From the NCBI GenBank assembly GCA_018292915.2, contig JACVVK020000336.1, forward strand, positions 507,001 to 571,000: DNA of 64,000 nucleotides, given 5' to 3'. The notes below the pieces were generated by a model. That model was not told where the DNA came from. It was given only the letters and a program-made list of their open reading frames with translations, and did not search any database. A program made the position numbers and the translations under genes. This DNA is from Batillaria attramentaria. Its lineage: Eukaryota; Mollusca; Gastropoda; Batillariidae. Shown here piece by piece: positions 44,720 through 55,709 of this stretch; within the stretch, counting starts at the first letter, position 1, and every line of letters begins with the position of its first letter.

Positions 44720-45950
44720 GGACGGGGCCGTTCCTCCTTGTTCAATCATATGCAACCACACCGAATTCAGATTTTGTTTTTACACAAACTCTGTTACTGT
44801 CAAGTATAATGGGATGAACTTCCAAATTCTAGAAAATGAAGGAATTGGTAAAACTTCTTCGCACGAGAATCTAACATGACTGATTTTGTCAGTTTATTTG
44901 GCACAAGTTAAACGTGTCATTTCACGATTACTAATAAGCCAGCTTATATTTTGCTACAGTTTCGCCTGTGAGTACACGTGTAATAATGATAATAATAATA
45001 ATTAGCTGTTACACCATATGACTTGGTTGAATACCGACGAGTATTTGCTCCATGACGCAGATCCAGCCCTGAGCTCTAGCAAAAACGAGTCGGTATTCAA
45101 GCAAGTTATGTGGTGTAATGGCTTTATCATCCATTTGTTGCTATCATGTACGGTGCATTGTGAGTGCTTATCCGACTAAAAGCTGAAATCTACTTGTAAT
45201 ATTCGGGGAATCGGCAACTGGGCAGCGCATAGCAGACGCGCGGAGTGGTCAGGAGTACTCAGGACATCAGTACGCGAAATAAAGTGCGCCTTCTTATGCA
45301 AGCTATACAATGTCAGTTCACTCAAACCCAAACCCAAACAAAAACAAAAGTTCTTAACTTCGACTGAGGACACAAACCTGGTATCACTGTGAAGGAAATA
45401 GAAATGTGCAATGTCAATGCGAAACCAAAACACGCACAGCTCTGTTTGCGTCCTCCCACCTCGGTCCCCCGTAAAATATATTAATTCGTGAGTTCTGCTT
45501 CAAGTATTTTGAGTGCATGCACAACGATGAAAGTGTCCTTCCATCAACAGCTACATTTCATAATTGCCTGCATGATTCGAACGATTCAAGGAGCATCGGT
45601 TGAATCAGAGATCTAGACTAACAAGGGCTGATACGCTTGCCTTCACAGCGGATAGCAGACGACTGGATTGACTCGAGACGATTCCGCTTTATGTCACAGG
45701 CTTTTGGTTGGAAAGCGTTGAAACTGGCTTTGGTTTGAGTACGCAGTGCTTTTTAGGCAAACATGTCGTTTTGAACTTCAACAGCGTTATTTGCGCCTAG
45801 CTTGCCACGGCCAGTCAAGTCAGCGAATTAGTCCGGTGCCCGGGACAGGCTATCTTCGAGGTTTTTTTTTTTTTTTTTTTTTTTAAGAACGGACTTTGCT
45901 TAGTGTTCGTTGAAACTGTCCATGATCTGAGTAAGCAGTGCTTGTTAGGT
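44720..45950. other. Gene 3 intron, no recognised features
   Basis: Contains a short inverted pair around 45010-45110 (ACTTGGTTGAATACCGACGA versus GAGTCGGTATTCAAGCAAGT) and a 22-base T run at 45861. No ORF with domains. Confidence 0.4.
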
Positions 45951-46139
45951 ATCAGGTAAAGTCATTTTGTACTTGAACAACTAGTTGATACCGAGCCGTA
46001 AACATATTTCGTTTTTGCCGCCCGTGTTGACAAGGAGATCAGCGTGCCGCGCACCAGGTGTAGTACTACCTTCTTCTGTGATTCTCTACCAGAAGGATCC
46101 ATCTGTATTCTTTCTATCAATAGAGATAAAACCTTGACA

Positions 46140-46219
46140 GAAAACACAAGGACATGTTTGTCATGTGATGTGTCACATGAGTTATTTTCACTAGTGAGAT
46201 TCCCGCACTTATACAACGG
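46140..46219 (-). pseudogene. Possible Ig-domain exon remnant
   Basis: On the minus strand the frame reads YKCGNLTSENNSCDTSHDKH, then VLVFSVK before a GTTTTA. YKC followed by a loop and VLVFSV resembles the F-G strands of an Ig domain. A stop codon lies six codons upstream of YKC and no convincing acceptor is present. It sits between the stalk and transmembrane exons of gene 3, where an extra domain once may have been. Weak evidence. Confidence 0.25.
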
Positions 46220-46511
46220 GAGAGATCAAAGGAAAAAAGCCGGTAATGGATGATGATGATGATAATAATGATATTAATTAATAATTCGAAGGTTTTTTTG
46301 TTGTTTTTTTTTTCAATAGAATCCTGGTCTCCAAATGCCAAGGACTCGCTGCGCTTACAACACACATACACACACACACACACTATTTGCACACACTCTA
46401 TCATCGAATTTGGCAGGTGCTGCGACATCAGACGACTACAGATGTATGCTCGAAATACTCTGTCTTGATGATTAGTAGAGCTCTTCGTGCGATACTATGT
46501 TGTTTGTACAC

Positions 46512-46645
46512 ACACACTGTACCTCGAACGTGGAGAGTACAGGGCACGAGCTCTTGAGGTTCAGGTGTTTCATACTGACACTTCGCGCGAGCGGTCAAAC
46601 ATTTACAATTCTCAGACTCGGCGGTAGTGTTGCTATGCACAGCAC
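46512..46645 (-). pseudogene. Decayed duplicate of the gene 3 Ig second-half exon
   Basis: On the minus strand this reads AKCQYETPEPQELVPCTLHVR just before a GTACAG donor. That matches the end of exon 47032-47217 (YQCQYHTREPQDPTPC, then TLLVQ) and keeps its phase-1 donor. The upstream half of the exon is not recognisable and no good acceptor is in place. It looks like a tandem exon duplicate that has decayed. Coordinates of the left border are approximate. It could still be an alternative exon if an acceptor nearby is used. Confidence 0.5.
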
Positions 46646-46815
46646 ACTTGCTCAGTACACACACAACCGTGATTTGTGAGCATAAAAATCGTAAAGATAA
46701 AACCTTTAACGAGACCTACCGTCAACCGAACCTGCTGAGTACACAAGTCAAAGTGTCTTATCGGATATTGGTAGACTTGCATAGTCACCAGGGAACTTTG
46801 ACAACACAAACTTAC

Positions 46816-46860
46816 CAGTTGAAACAGGAGTGCTGTTCTCCGGTGTCTCAACAACAAACT
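46816..46860 (-). CDS. Gene 3, 45-nt stalk exon
   Basis: The minus-strand exon is phase 1 to 1, with acceptor tgaattccag and donor GTAAGT. It encodes FVVETPENSTPVST, Ser/Thr/Pro-rich with an NST glycosylation site. It fits as an extracellular stalk between the Ig domain and the transmembrane exon at 42903, whose first residues (TEGPSGDSEG) are similar in nature. Support is splice consensus and phase. Confidence 0.6.
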
Positions 46861-46972
46861 CTGGAATTCAGAAACAACAATGAACACTGTGTAATGTTTA
46901 TTGGTAGGTTGTCATGGTTCATGACACTACTCTGTTATAAATCAACAGATATATGGAAAGGAAGTTTAACTC

Positions 46973-46973
<1 letters not shown>

Positions 46974-47026
<53 letters not shown>
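46974..47026. repeat. (CA)n microsatellite touching a splice donor
   Basis: About 26 CA units; on the gene 3 strand the (TG)n starts 5 bases after the donor of the Ig exon at 47032. Confidence 0.95.
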
Positions 47027-47030
<4 letters not shown>

Positions 47031-47031
47031 C

Positions 47032-47217
47032 CTTGCACAAGGAGAGTACACGGCGTCGGGTCTTGAGGCTCACGTGTGTGATACTGACATTGATATATCC
47101 CTTCAAAACGTTTCTCAGCCGTAGGAATATGTATGACCTGCTGTAAACCACTACGTTCGGTATAGTTGTAACCCTCTGTTACGTCACAATATCCGTTCGT
47201 GCAGTCCACTACTGGAT
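47032..47217 (-). CDS. Gene 3, Ig domain second-half exon
   Basis: The minus-strand exon is phase 1 to 1 (186 nt), with acceptor atgcaacag and donor GTACAT. It encodes VVDCTNGYCDVTEGYNYTE, then IHIPTAEKRFEGIYQCQYH and ends PQDPTPCTLLVQ. FEGIYQC is the canonical F-strand DxGxYxC pattern, followed by a G strand ending in LLVQ. Extra Cys suggest a second disulfide. NYT is a potential glycosylation site. A (CA)n tract begins within 10 bases of the donor. Confidence 0.78.
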
Positions 47218-47285
47218 CTGTTGCATAAAAAAAATGAAGCCACCCGCAGAGTTAAAGGGAGAAAGTCTTTATATATGCACGTCAG

Positions 47286-47287
<2 letters not shown>

Positions 47288-47337
<50 letters not shown>

Positions 47338-47526
47338 GTAGAGAGAGAGAGAGATGATGATGATGATGATGATAAAACTTTATTACACAAGGATTGAGAT
47401 AGAGGTTCACGAGAACCTGTCTGACAATCTGTCCTTGCTAAACTACAACAACATAAGATTATAAAAACACGAAGGGGAAAGAGAAAAAGGCTAAATCAAA
47501 ACATTAAACAAACATATGCATGTAGT

Positions 47527-47591
<65 letters not shown>
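47288..47591. repeat. Two (CA)n microsatellites
   Basis: 47288-47333 and 47530-47591, about 23 and 31 CA units, on either side of the LINE-tail fragment at 47355. Confidence 0.95.
47355..47520 (-). mobile_element. LINE 3'-tail fragment
   Basis: Begins at an (ATG)n run followed by AAAACTTTATTACACAAGG; related to 36505-36620. No coding part is left. Confidence 0.45.
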
Positions 47592-47593
<2 letters not shown>

Positions 47594-48116
47594 TAATACG
47601 AGCGTGCGCTGAGACACGTGCAAACTCGCATTTCTAGAAGCTGCGCAGAGATCTAATTGCATATACAGGTGATGTATATCCTGTATGACTGGTCATTTTG
47701 AGGGAGATAAGCCTCTACAGTAGTACATAACAAGATGGCCACCAGCCCAATATGTTGTTTCCATTCAATGACCTGCTGTAGTCACAGTCGTAGTCGTTGT
47801 GTCATGTATGCAGCCCGCGCGCACACGCCGGAACGCAAGCTTTCTGACATCAAGCATGCTGACATTAAAGAAAGTACTGAAAACCCTTATCGTGCCTCTA
47901 TGCACTTGCAAAAACCCAAACACATGAGGTCGTGTGAGCTCGCCTAGCTGGTTGACGTATGCGAGGTTCTACATGGGTGAATGAATTCTTGTAATAAAGT
48001 CGTTCCCCTTTGACAGAGTTACTTCCCGCAGACCTGACTGACAGACGATTGCTTAATGGTATCGGAGAAGAGACCCTCTCTCTCTCTCTCTCTCTCTCGC
48101 CTTAGACGCGCGCTTG

Positions 48117-48119
48117 CGC

Positions 48120-48200
<81 letters not shown>

Positions 48201-48203
48201 CAC
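48117..48203. repeat. (CGCA)n tetranucleotide tract
   Basis: About 21 tandem CGCA units preceded by a (CT)n run at 48076-48099 and GCGCGCTTGCGCGC. The alternating purine-pyrimidine run could adopt Z-DNA. Confidence 0.95.
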
Positions 48204-48859
48204 ACATTATGCTTCTGAGTGTGAGTCAGTGGCAAAAACGAAACCCACTGAAATTCCCGCTTTCCACATGTCAAGTTGTAGAGATCGCGAAAAGATACTG
48301 CATTTCGATGCAAAATAATTTCTAGACCATCCCAGAACATGCTGGTGCAGTAACGTCAGTAGATTACGTCACCTTGGAAAGATTTCGAACCTTCCAGTAA
48401 GTTGAGGAATGTTCTAGATCTGACCTGTTCAGTACGTAAGCAGCCCTGCACAGCGTTCTGGGTTCTTCTTCTTTCATGAATTTGTTCTCCGTGCATATTC
48501 TGTTCATAAAGTATTGGAGTTGTATTCTGTTATATCCCGTGTCTTCTCTGCAATTGCACGAAGATGGCGACATAGTAGAAGTAAAATACACCACGTCTCC
48601 AAACAGAGGAATTCGGAAAGAAAGTGGCGACACACCCCCAAGAAAAAAACAGCGTCACGTCAATCAAACATGACGCACTTACTTTACGTCAGTGCGCGTG
48701 CGTCTCTTCTTCGATGTTTGTGAGGCGTGTGGCTTGTAGAGGAAATGTGCTGTGAGTACAAATTTTCGAGTCAACTGACGATAACGGCTGCAGTGAATTT
48801 TTCTAAATTTTTTTGTATATTTTTTATGGCACCCCAGGCTCATTATCTATGTATAGTAG

Positions 48860-49490
48860 GAGCGATTTTGAGATCTAAAGTGTGTTCACCAGCACTTTCA
48901 CCAGGTACGGCTTACGCCAAAAGTATAAAAGCGACAACCTCCAAATTTCACTTAGTTGAGAGTCCGTATTCATGCTATCAGTGTCCAAAAAATGGAGTGG
49001 TTTATGTAAATATTACGCCTTTAAACGCCAGAAAGCCACTTTTTCTGAAAAGGGCGATAACTCGCAAATCATGTGTGCAATTGTACCTGGATCGGGCCTT
49101 CTAGTCAACAATCTTAATTAATTTAGAAACCCCAAATCTGCAATCGATCGGTTCAGTGTTTTCGGAGAAATGGGCATCTGAACTGGATTCACATGCAATG
49201 TCAACTCAGGCTCGGTTTACATGAAAACTATAAGAGCGACCATTTTCTAGTAGTGACTCTGTTCAGAGTCCGTATTCAAGCTATCTACTGCCAAAAAATT
49301 GAGTGATTTAAATAAATATTACGCCTGAAAACGAAAGACAACCAACTTGTCTCAAAAGGGCGATAACTCCCAAATCACTTAAGCAATCATCACACTCTTG
49401 GTTCCTCTAATGTAACATTTTAATATATTTGGATACCCCAAATTTGAAGCCATTCGGTTGAGTATTTTCGAAGAAACGGGCCCGGACACA

Positions 49491-49530
<40 letters not shown>

Positions 49531-49742
49531 CACTCACTGAGGAGGAGAAGCGCGTTCGGCGCACCATACATGCCAGCATCGATGACGCACGTTTTCTTAC
49601 GTCATTGTCAGAGTTACACTTGCATAATCGTCTCTGCGGGAGATCGGCAGTGACGTGCGTTTGTACCACAGATGCTTGCCCATGAACGTGGAAAATTTAG
49701 CCCGTCCTATGATGTTGTTTCCATTACTATGGAAACAACATA
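48860..49742. repeat. Microsatellite-bearing repeat family, copy 4
   Basis: The longest copy. Two related blocks (48860-49110 and 49180-49440), then GGTTGAGTATTTTCGAAGAA, a (CA)n tract at 49494-49529, and the end palindrome GTTTCCATTACTATGGAAAC. No ORF. Confidence 0.78.
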
Positions 49743-49754
49743 AAAAGGCAATGC

Positions 49755-50770
49755 TGGGAGGATTTATCCTTGCTCTTGAAAGTGTTTAAAAACTTCTTTT
49801 TTGAACATCTTGCGTGAATCAATTGATTTTATGGTATTTGGAAGCCTGTTCCACAAAGAAGCACCCGAGAAAGAGAAGCTGTTTCTAAAGAGATCAATGC
49901 GAGGTCGTGGTAGCTGAAGTGTAGTGTTACGTGAACTTCGGTGTCGCTGAAGAGGAGTTTCAAAGAGGGAGGACAAGTAGGGTGGTGCGTCACCCCGGAA
50001 TACTTTATGAAGTAAAATACATTTTTTAAACTCTAGTTGTTGTTTTAAAGGTAAAAAATCTCATTTCTGTAGCTTTTCTTCTGTTGTCAGAGAAGAGTCA
50101 CAAGTGACTTATTTAACTGCCCTGCGGTAGAGAGAGTCTAGTCTTTGAAAATGAACATGACTAATTCCATCCCATAATTATGGTAGATGCATATTCAATA
50201 AGACTTTTAATATGGGCATGGAAAAAGAGTTTCCGACCTTCAATACTAATGATATCTTTTAATTTTGAAAGCAAAAATATATTTTTTGACACAGTACGAC
50301 AGGTGTTGTTTATATGGGCCTCCCACTTTAATTGCTCATCGACAGTGACACCCAGGAGTCGGTGTTTCGACACTTGCTCAATAGGTTCTGTGCCTATGGA
50401 CAGATTAAGAGACGGTAAGTGACGTTGGTGATTTTGTCTAGTAGTTATTAGCATGCTTTTTGTCTTAGACGGATTTAAAGCAGTACACTAGTCTGCTATC
50501 TCCTGAAGACTATTTTGTAGAGTGGCACTCATGTCTGGTACATTTTTTGCCGAGGTGTGTAGTGACGTGTCGTCGGCAAACAAGGCACATTTTACGTTTT
50601 GGTTAGATATATAAAGGGGTAAGTCGTTAATAAAAATACAAAATAGCAATGGACCGAGTATGGAGCCTTGGGGTACGCCAAAATTAACATTTCCATGACT
50701 TCCATAAAGAAAAACACTTTGTTTACGATCCTGGAGATATGATTTAAAAAATGAATGGGTTGTTTCACTC
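49755..50770 (-). mobile_element. CR1-like LINE 3' fragment
   Basis: Minus-strand pieces in order: FGVPQGSILGPLLF with INDLPL, FADDTSLHT (catalytic FADD), MLITTRQNHQRHLPSLNL, HRLLGVTVDEQLKWEAHIN, IEYASTIIMGWN and PRPRIDLFRNSFSFSGASL. It has stops and frameshifts between pieces. Same subfamily as 1685-2680. It lies between Ig exons of gene 3. Confidence 0.82.
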
Positions 50771-50830
50771 AGGCCGTAAGAGAGAGAGAGAGAGAGAGAG
50801 AGGAGGTGAGGAAAGGGTTAAATCCTGTAC

Positions 50831-50971
50831 CTGGAAAATCTGTAGCATTCAGAGGAAGCTTCGTCACCAAGAATGGTCTTTCCACGCGTGAGACAGTGTC
50901 ACTAAACATGCACTTAATGGTCGTAGGCTTGCCAACGGCCGTTGGGATGGCTTGACACCGGGCTTTCAGCA
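50831..50971 (-). CDS. Gene 3, Ig domain first-half exon
   Basis: The minus-strand exon is phase 1 to 1 (141 nt), with acceptor tttacag and donor GTACAG. It encodes LKARCQAIPTAVGKPTTIKC, then MFSDTVSRVERPFLVT and NATDFP. GKPTTIKC is a typical A'-B strand with the B-strand Cys; NAT is a possible glycosylation site. Together with exon 47032-47217 it forms one Ig domain split by an internal phase-1 intron. Confidence 0.75.
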
Positions 50972-51158
50972 CTGTAAAGATCAAATAAAACACTACATCG
51001 TGATTAATGACTTTAATCGATGACGCTCTGTTATTCTCCTGCGCTGGTTCTTTAGCCTGAAAATCCCTCATTCTCTCCGCCGGTTACCTTCACTTGAATC
51101 TTTTAAGAAAAATGTGTTTTACAGTATGTCTAAATGAGGAGTGAAGGAGTAGGCGAGA

Positions 51159-51164
51159 AGTGTG

Positions 51165-51246
<82 letters not shown>

Positions 51247-51304
51247 TCTCTCTCTCTCTCTCTTTGTGTGTGTGCGTGCGTGCGTGCGTGCGTGTGTGTG
51301 TGTG

Positions 51305-51370
<66 letters not shown>
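51159..51370. repeat. Compound microsatellite block
   Basis: (GCGT)n, (TG)n, (TC)n, (TG)n, (CGTG)n, (TG)n, (TC)n and a long (TG)n follow each other over 210 bp. The order TG-TC-TG occurs twice, suggesting an internal duplication. Confidence 0.95.
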
Positions 51371-51375
<5 letters not shown>

Positions 51376-51892
51376 AATTTTAATGTATTGTGTTGTCACT
51401 GTACGTCTGAGCAGATATTAAATTTCCCCAGGAGGAATCAATAAGGTACTCTTATCTTCATAAAAAACACCAATATTTTTTCATCTCTGAACACCATTTA
51501 ACTGTTTGCACCATGTCCTCAGCGTGTACCTAGGCCCTCACCTGATTGCTCCGTATATTTTTGTATATATTTTTTCCTTTTCACTTGTCATAATTATTTA
51601 GTTTAATTCTTGTTTTTGGTACAGTTCTTTTTACATACGTACATACATACTTGCCAACAGGCTTACATGCAAAATCTTGCGGGTAAAGGTTTCAATGATA
51701 CCTACTTGGACACTATCATCTGTTATATTCTTAACATACAGTTGCAAACATTATCCAGTTGCCAAATGTTATATGTATGTGATCACTTAGTCTAGTTATT
51801 GAAACATAGTTACATAATTTATTCATTTGTTTCGTAAAGGTCTTACGATCCATTTTATGCTTGCAATATACTTTTCCAATTCGTAGTTTCCT

Positions 51893-52008
51893 TGAGTTCG
51901 TATCCCGGCTGGGGCCAAATAATTGTGCTGGCTTTTTCATCGTTGCCCCGTCTTTGATATCACCCGTATGTGGTGGAAAAGGACGTTAAACCCCCACCCC
52001 CCCCCCCC
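51893..52008 (+). mobile_element. tRNA-derived SINE, 5'-truncated
   Basis: Starts at GAGTTCGTATCCCGGCTGGG (B box) and runs through the body to GGAAAAGGACGTTAAACCCC and a C tract. Confidence 0.82.
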
Positions 52009-52029
52009 TCCTCTATATTAGGAATTATC

Positions 52030-53175
52030 TTTTGTCTAAATTCTCTGTAGGATTCTATAGTGTCGTTCTAAAATTATTTGTTTCCGTGATTTTTCTTGTA
52101 CCCAGCACCTTTCATACAAACGGACTTTGTTACATCCGATGTTTCTCACAACCGGTCTATACTGTAATTCGAAACATTTTTCTTTTAGATTGTCTAATTT
52201 TGGATATACAAGTAAAGCCATGTGTTTCCATTTGTGTTGTGAAGTTTTTAGTTTCCTAATCCATGACAACTTAACAGACTTTATAAAGTAGTGTAGGTAC
52301 CCCCCTCCCCCACCCCCCACCCCCCCTCTTTTTGCAGCGTTTCAACTGCTAGTTTGCGATAGACCCGATCACGTTTTTTTGTTTTTTTTAATCCTATACA
52401 AATCTAAAACAATTTCTGCAAAATCTGTACAAAATGATGGTGTGTGTGGGGGGGGGGGGGGGGAGGGGGAGGGGGTGGTGGTGGTGGTGGTGGTAGAGGG
52501 ATCCATAAATACGTTAGTTTGGACAGGGTGAGTGACTTAAGCAAAGCTACACTCTCAAGTGGGGTTATGTGTCTACTAAGCCATATTGACATTAAAGATT
52601 TAATTTCTGCATGACTGTTTTTATCTATAATTTAAGTCATGGGATTTTATAACATTATTAGTAAACCAGATCCCTAGTATTCTGAATTCTTTAGGATTCC
52701 AATTAGTCTTAAGTGTGTCAAATACTTGATTTCTTAGCTCCATCTGCTAACAAGCCATACTGAGTCTGTCTAATCATAGTTCAACAGCAGTCCTGTTTTC
52801 TTACCAAATTATCTTTTTCCAAATCAAATGGCACTTGGTCCCCTTCTAATAAGATCTGTGTGTCGTCGGCGACCTGTGCTATCTGCCTATCTTATGCTCC
52901 TTAGTTTTCAAATATATATTGCTTCAATGTTTTTTCTTCTCGAATCATTATTGCCAGGATTTCTACACATAATATACGGTGAGACGGGGTCGCCTTGTCT
53001 GCAGCCGCGTTTAATATTGAACCATTCTGTTGTACTGCCGTTTGCCAATAAAGCTGATATTATATTTTTTTTAAAAGAAATCTGCCTACCTGCACATTAC
53101 CTGCCCAAATCCGAACGTTCCAAGTCAAACTCAAGTCTACTGAGTCAAAAGCTTTTTCAAAATCTAGGCTGAGTG
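52030..53175 (-). mobile_element. Tx1/L1-like LINE relic
   Basis: Minus-strand pieces in order: LDFEKAFDSVD (polymerase motif A), RGCRQGDPVSPYIM, WLSRHITPLESVALLKSLTL, SKLTYLWIPLP, FIKSVKLSWIRKL and ERCWVQEKSRKQII. All are L1/Tx1 ORF2 landmarks, but frames are broken and the FADD motif region is lost. G/C-rich simple tracts at 52300-52325 and 52448-52495 interrupt it. Confidence 0.72.
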
Positions 53176-53311
53176 ACAAACCAGGCCTATCTTTTAAGGT
53201 TTTATCTGGCTCATTCCAGTCTATCCTTTTGTTTTGGGTTTTATCACTGGTACTTGTTCTTGGTTTTTAATTGTCTCTGTCTATCCTTTATCATTTCTAC
53301 TCAGTCGTGTT

Positions 53312-53362
<51 letters not shown>

Positions 53363-53394
53363 CTTTTACTTTCTAGTTGTTCTTACGTAGTGTA

Positions 53395-53468
53395 CACTGA
53401 GTTTTTTTTTTTAACTTCGGTTTTAGAATGTAAGGCGCCTAGAGCTCGCCTCCCGGGGATAGGCGCCC

Positions 53469-53501
<33 letters not shown>

Positions 53502-53503
53502 GC
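53395..53503 (+). mobile_element. LINE/SINE tail with (ATT)n
   Basis: AATGTAAGGCGCCTAGAGCT, GGATAGGCGCCCTATTATTA and an (ATT)n run: the usual 3' end of CR1/L2-mobilised elements in animals. Reverse-oriented relatives are at 8320-8370 and 14805-14850. Confidence 0.55.
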
Positions 53504-53953
53504 TGGATTTTTCCTACCTAGGTCGACTCCTACCCAGAGCGGATGTGCTATGGGCCGAATGGGGAGGCTGATGCCACACAGCCGAGATTCACCCACTCCA
53601 CAGGTGCGACTTTAGGGGTGCTTTCCTTGGTATGACACATCTGACGATGTGGAAGAGTACGCGGGCTGCACCGCAGATGGAGTAGTTCCCGGGCCTGGTT
53701 AACGCCGGGATATTTAACAAGGCAGGAAACGATGAATGCGGCCCTATCACGCAGTCCTAATCCACATGAACCTCCATAGCATCATCGTACCATCATCTAC
53801 ATCCTCATCGTCATGCATTAATGAAAATTGCCCCAGCTTCCGGGCCCTATGACTTGGGAAGAATACCATTGAAACTGGCAAAAGGAAGGGAAAGGAAGGG
53901 GAAAAACGTGAAAAATTTAGGTCACATAACTAAAGAGCATTAATCTCTCTTAC

Positions 53954-54011
53954 CTTGCGCAGTCACCGGCGATATCAAAACAAGCAAAAGGACCAGTGCC
54001 ATTTTGTGCAT
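53954..54011 (-). CDS. Gene 3, start codon and signal-peptide exon
   Basis: Read on the minus strand, ATG at 54011 opens MHKMALVLLLVLISPVTAQ, then a GTAAGA donor in phase 1. This is a textbook signal peptide: short basic N-region, Leu/Val core and small residues before the cut near TAQ. A second in-frame ATG (Met4) could also start it. The next in-phase exon is at 50971. It marks gene 3 as a secreted or type I membrane protein on the opposite strand to genes 1 and 2. Confidence 0.75.
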
Positions 54012-54237
54012 CACCTGTGTTTCAGAGAAAAAAAAAAAGGTTGATGTGTGCAACTCTACACATAAACACGAGTTTAATCTATAATCAAATGCGCTAGGGA
54101 AGTTTATATTATGTTTTAGTTTATTTTGTTTGAGTTTAACTTATCCGTCAACCACGGAGTCAATTTTTGAAGGGCAGTTCAATTTTCGAAGCGAGTTCTA
54201 TTCCAACAATCACCGTGCTCTCATTCTAGAAATATCA

Positions 54238-55441
54238 AACTCAGTCGTCGTTGTCGGCACCCGTTCGCCTCGGGAGACGATGGTGTAGCGCTAGGCGATG
54301 GAGTTGCATCGCCTCGAGTGGCTGTAAAGTCCCACTCTGGAATGGCAGTCTCTGGAACACTTCGTGCAGATATAGGAGGTTGGCGCTGAGACAGAGGCTG
54401 CCCTTGCCTTCCTCCTGGCTCTCCTGTCGGCCAGCTGATCGTCCCTCGTGCTTTCCACCCTCTTGACAGCTTCGCTGACAGTGACTCTCCACAGCTGACG
54501 GTTTTCGGCTGCACCTTCCCAAGTGCTGGGGTCGATGTCGGCCAGCTTCATGTCGCGTTTGCAGACATCTTTAAAGCGGAGCTGTGGTCTTCCGGTGGGG
54601 CGAGACCCCGCACGCAGTTCTCCATACAGCATGTCCCATGGGATGCGACCTGGTTCCATACGACGCACGTGACCCAACCACTTGATGCGTCTCTGGCTGA
54701 GCAGTGAGAACAGGCTTGGAATGCCGGCACGCTGGAGGACCTCTGTGTTGGTCACCATGTCCTGCCACTTGGTGTGCAGGAGACGTCTAAGGCAGCGGAG
54801 GTGAAAGGTGTTTAGCCGATTCTCCTGACTGGCGTACTTTTGTCCAGGACTCGCTGCCGTACAGGAGGGTGCTGAGAATGCAGACGCGGAGCTTGGTGTT
54901 CTCGGTCAGCTGACTGTTGCTCCATACGCGCTTGCTTAGCTTGGCCATGACTGCGGCGGCTTTCCCTATCCTGGTGCTTATCTCAGTGTCCAGGGAGAGG
55001 GAGCTGGAGATGGTAGAAGCGAGGTAGGTGAAGGAGTCCACCACTTCGAGATGCGTGCTGTCGATGGAGACGTCCAGGGGACAGTCGGTGTCTTGGGCCA
55101 GAATGTTGGTCTTCTTCAGACTGATGGTTAGATCAAACTCATTACAGGCGACTGACTAGCTCTTGCAGTCCGGCTTCTGTGTGAGAAGTCAGGGCAGTGT
55201 CGTCAGCGAACAGCATCTCGCGGATGAGGAACTCCCTGACCTTGGTTTTGGCACGCAATCGGGCGATGTTGAAAAGCTTCCCGTCTGCTCTGGTGCGGAT
55301 GTAGATGCCTTCTGTGCAGTCGTCGAAGGCATACTGAAGGAGCACGGAGAAGAAGATCCCGAAGAGTGTCGGCGCGAGAACGCAGCCCTGCTTCACGCCA
55401 CTGCTCACAGGGAAGGCGTCGGATGTACCACCGTTGTAGTA
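54238..55441 (-). mobile_element. RTE-like LINE 3' fragment
   Basis: Minus-strand pieces in order: SSGVKQGCVLAPTLFGIFFS, EMLFADDTALTSHTEAGLQE, VDSFTYLASTISSSLSLDTE, STLLYGSESW, SQRRIKWLGHVRRMEPGRIP, RFKDVCKRDMKLADIDPSTW and a C2H2 finger CTKCSRDCHSRVGLYSHSRR. GVKQGCVLAPTLF and the GHVxRM plus terminal finger are typical of RTE-type elements. The element is truncated at 55441 and frameshifted at least twice. It lies just upstream of the gene 3 start codon. Confidence 0.85.
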
Positions 55442-55709
55442 GACTGTACTGTGTATGTCATCAAACTCAGTACGCTTGTGCTAATCTGGCTTGTCTTGAA
55501 ATCACTTTGGTTACATGGCATTTTAAAAAACTTGAGCTCATTCTAGTCGTGAGTTCTATGGAATGTCAAAAACATGTCTTTACAGATTATGGCAGGGTCT
55601 GTCTTACACTGAGGAAACATCAGACACCTAGCTGAGATCTGCCGCCTTGAAACGAACTATTCCCTTTCAGCTGGCAGTTTCCAAAGATTTTTTTACTATT
55701 TTACAGTCG

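Noticed and set aside
48019..48340. ORFs of Val-Arg-Ala-Cys or Ala-Arg-Thr-His repeats
   Set aside because: Translations of the (CGCA)n tract.
48380..48625. Minus-strand frame with VLNRSDLEHSSTYWKVR as an Ig exon of gene 3
   Set aside because: The SDxxxSTYW pattern is Ig-like and an acceptor exists near 48606, but the end phase (0) does not fit the neighbours and no second Ig landmark is present; left uncalled.
51130..51444. Three overlapping Cys-Val ORFs
   Set aside because: Translations of the compound TG/TC microsatellite.
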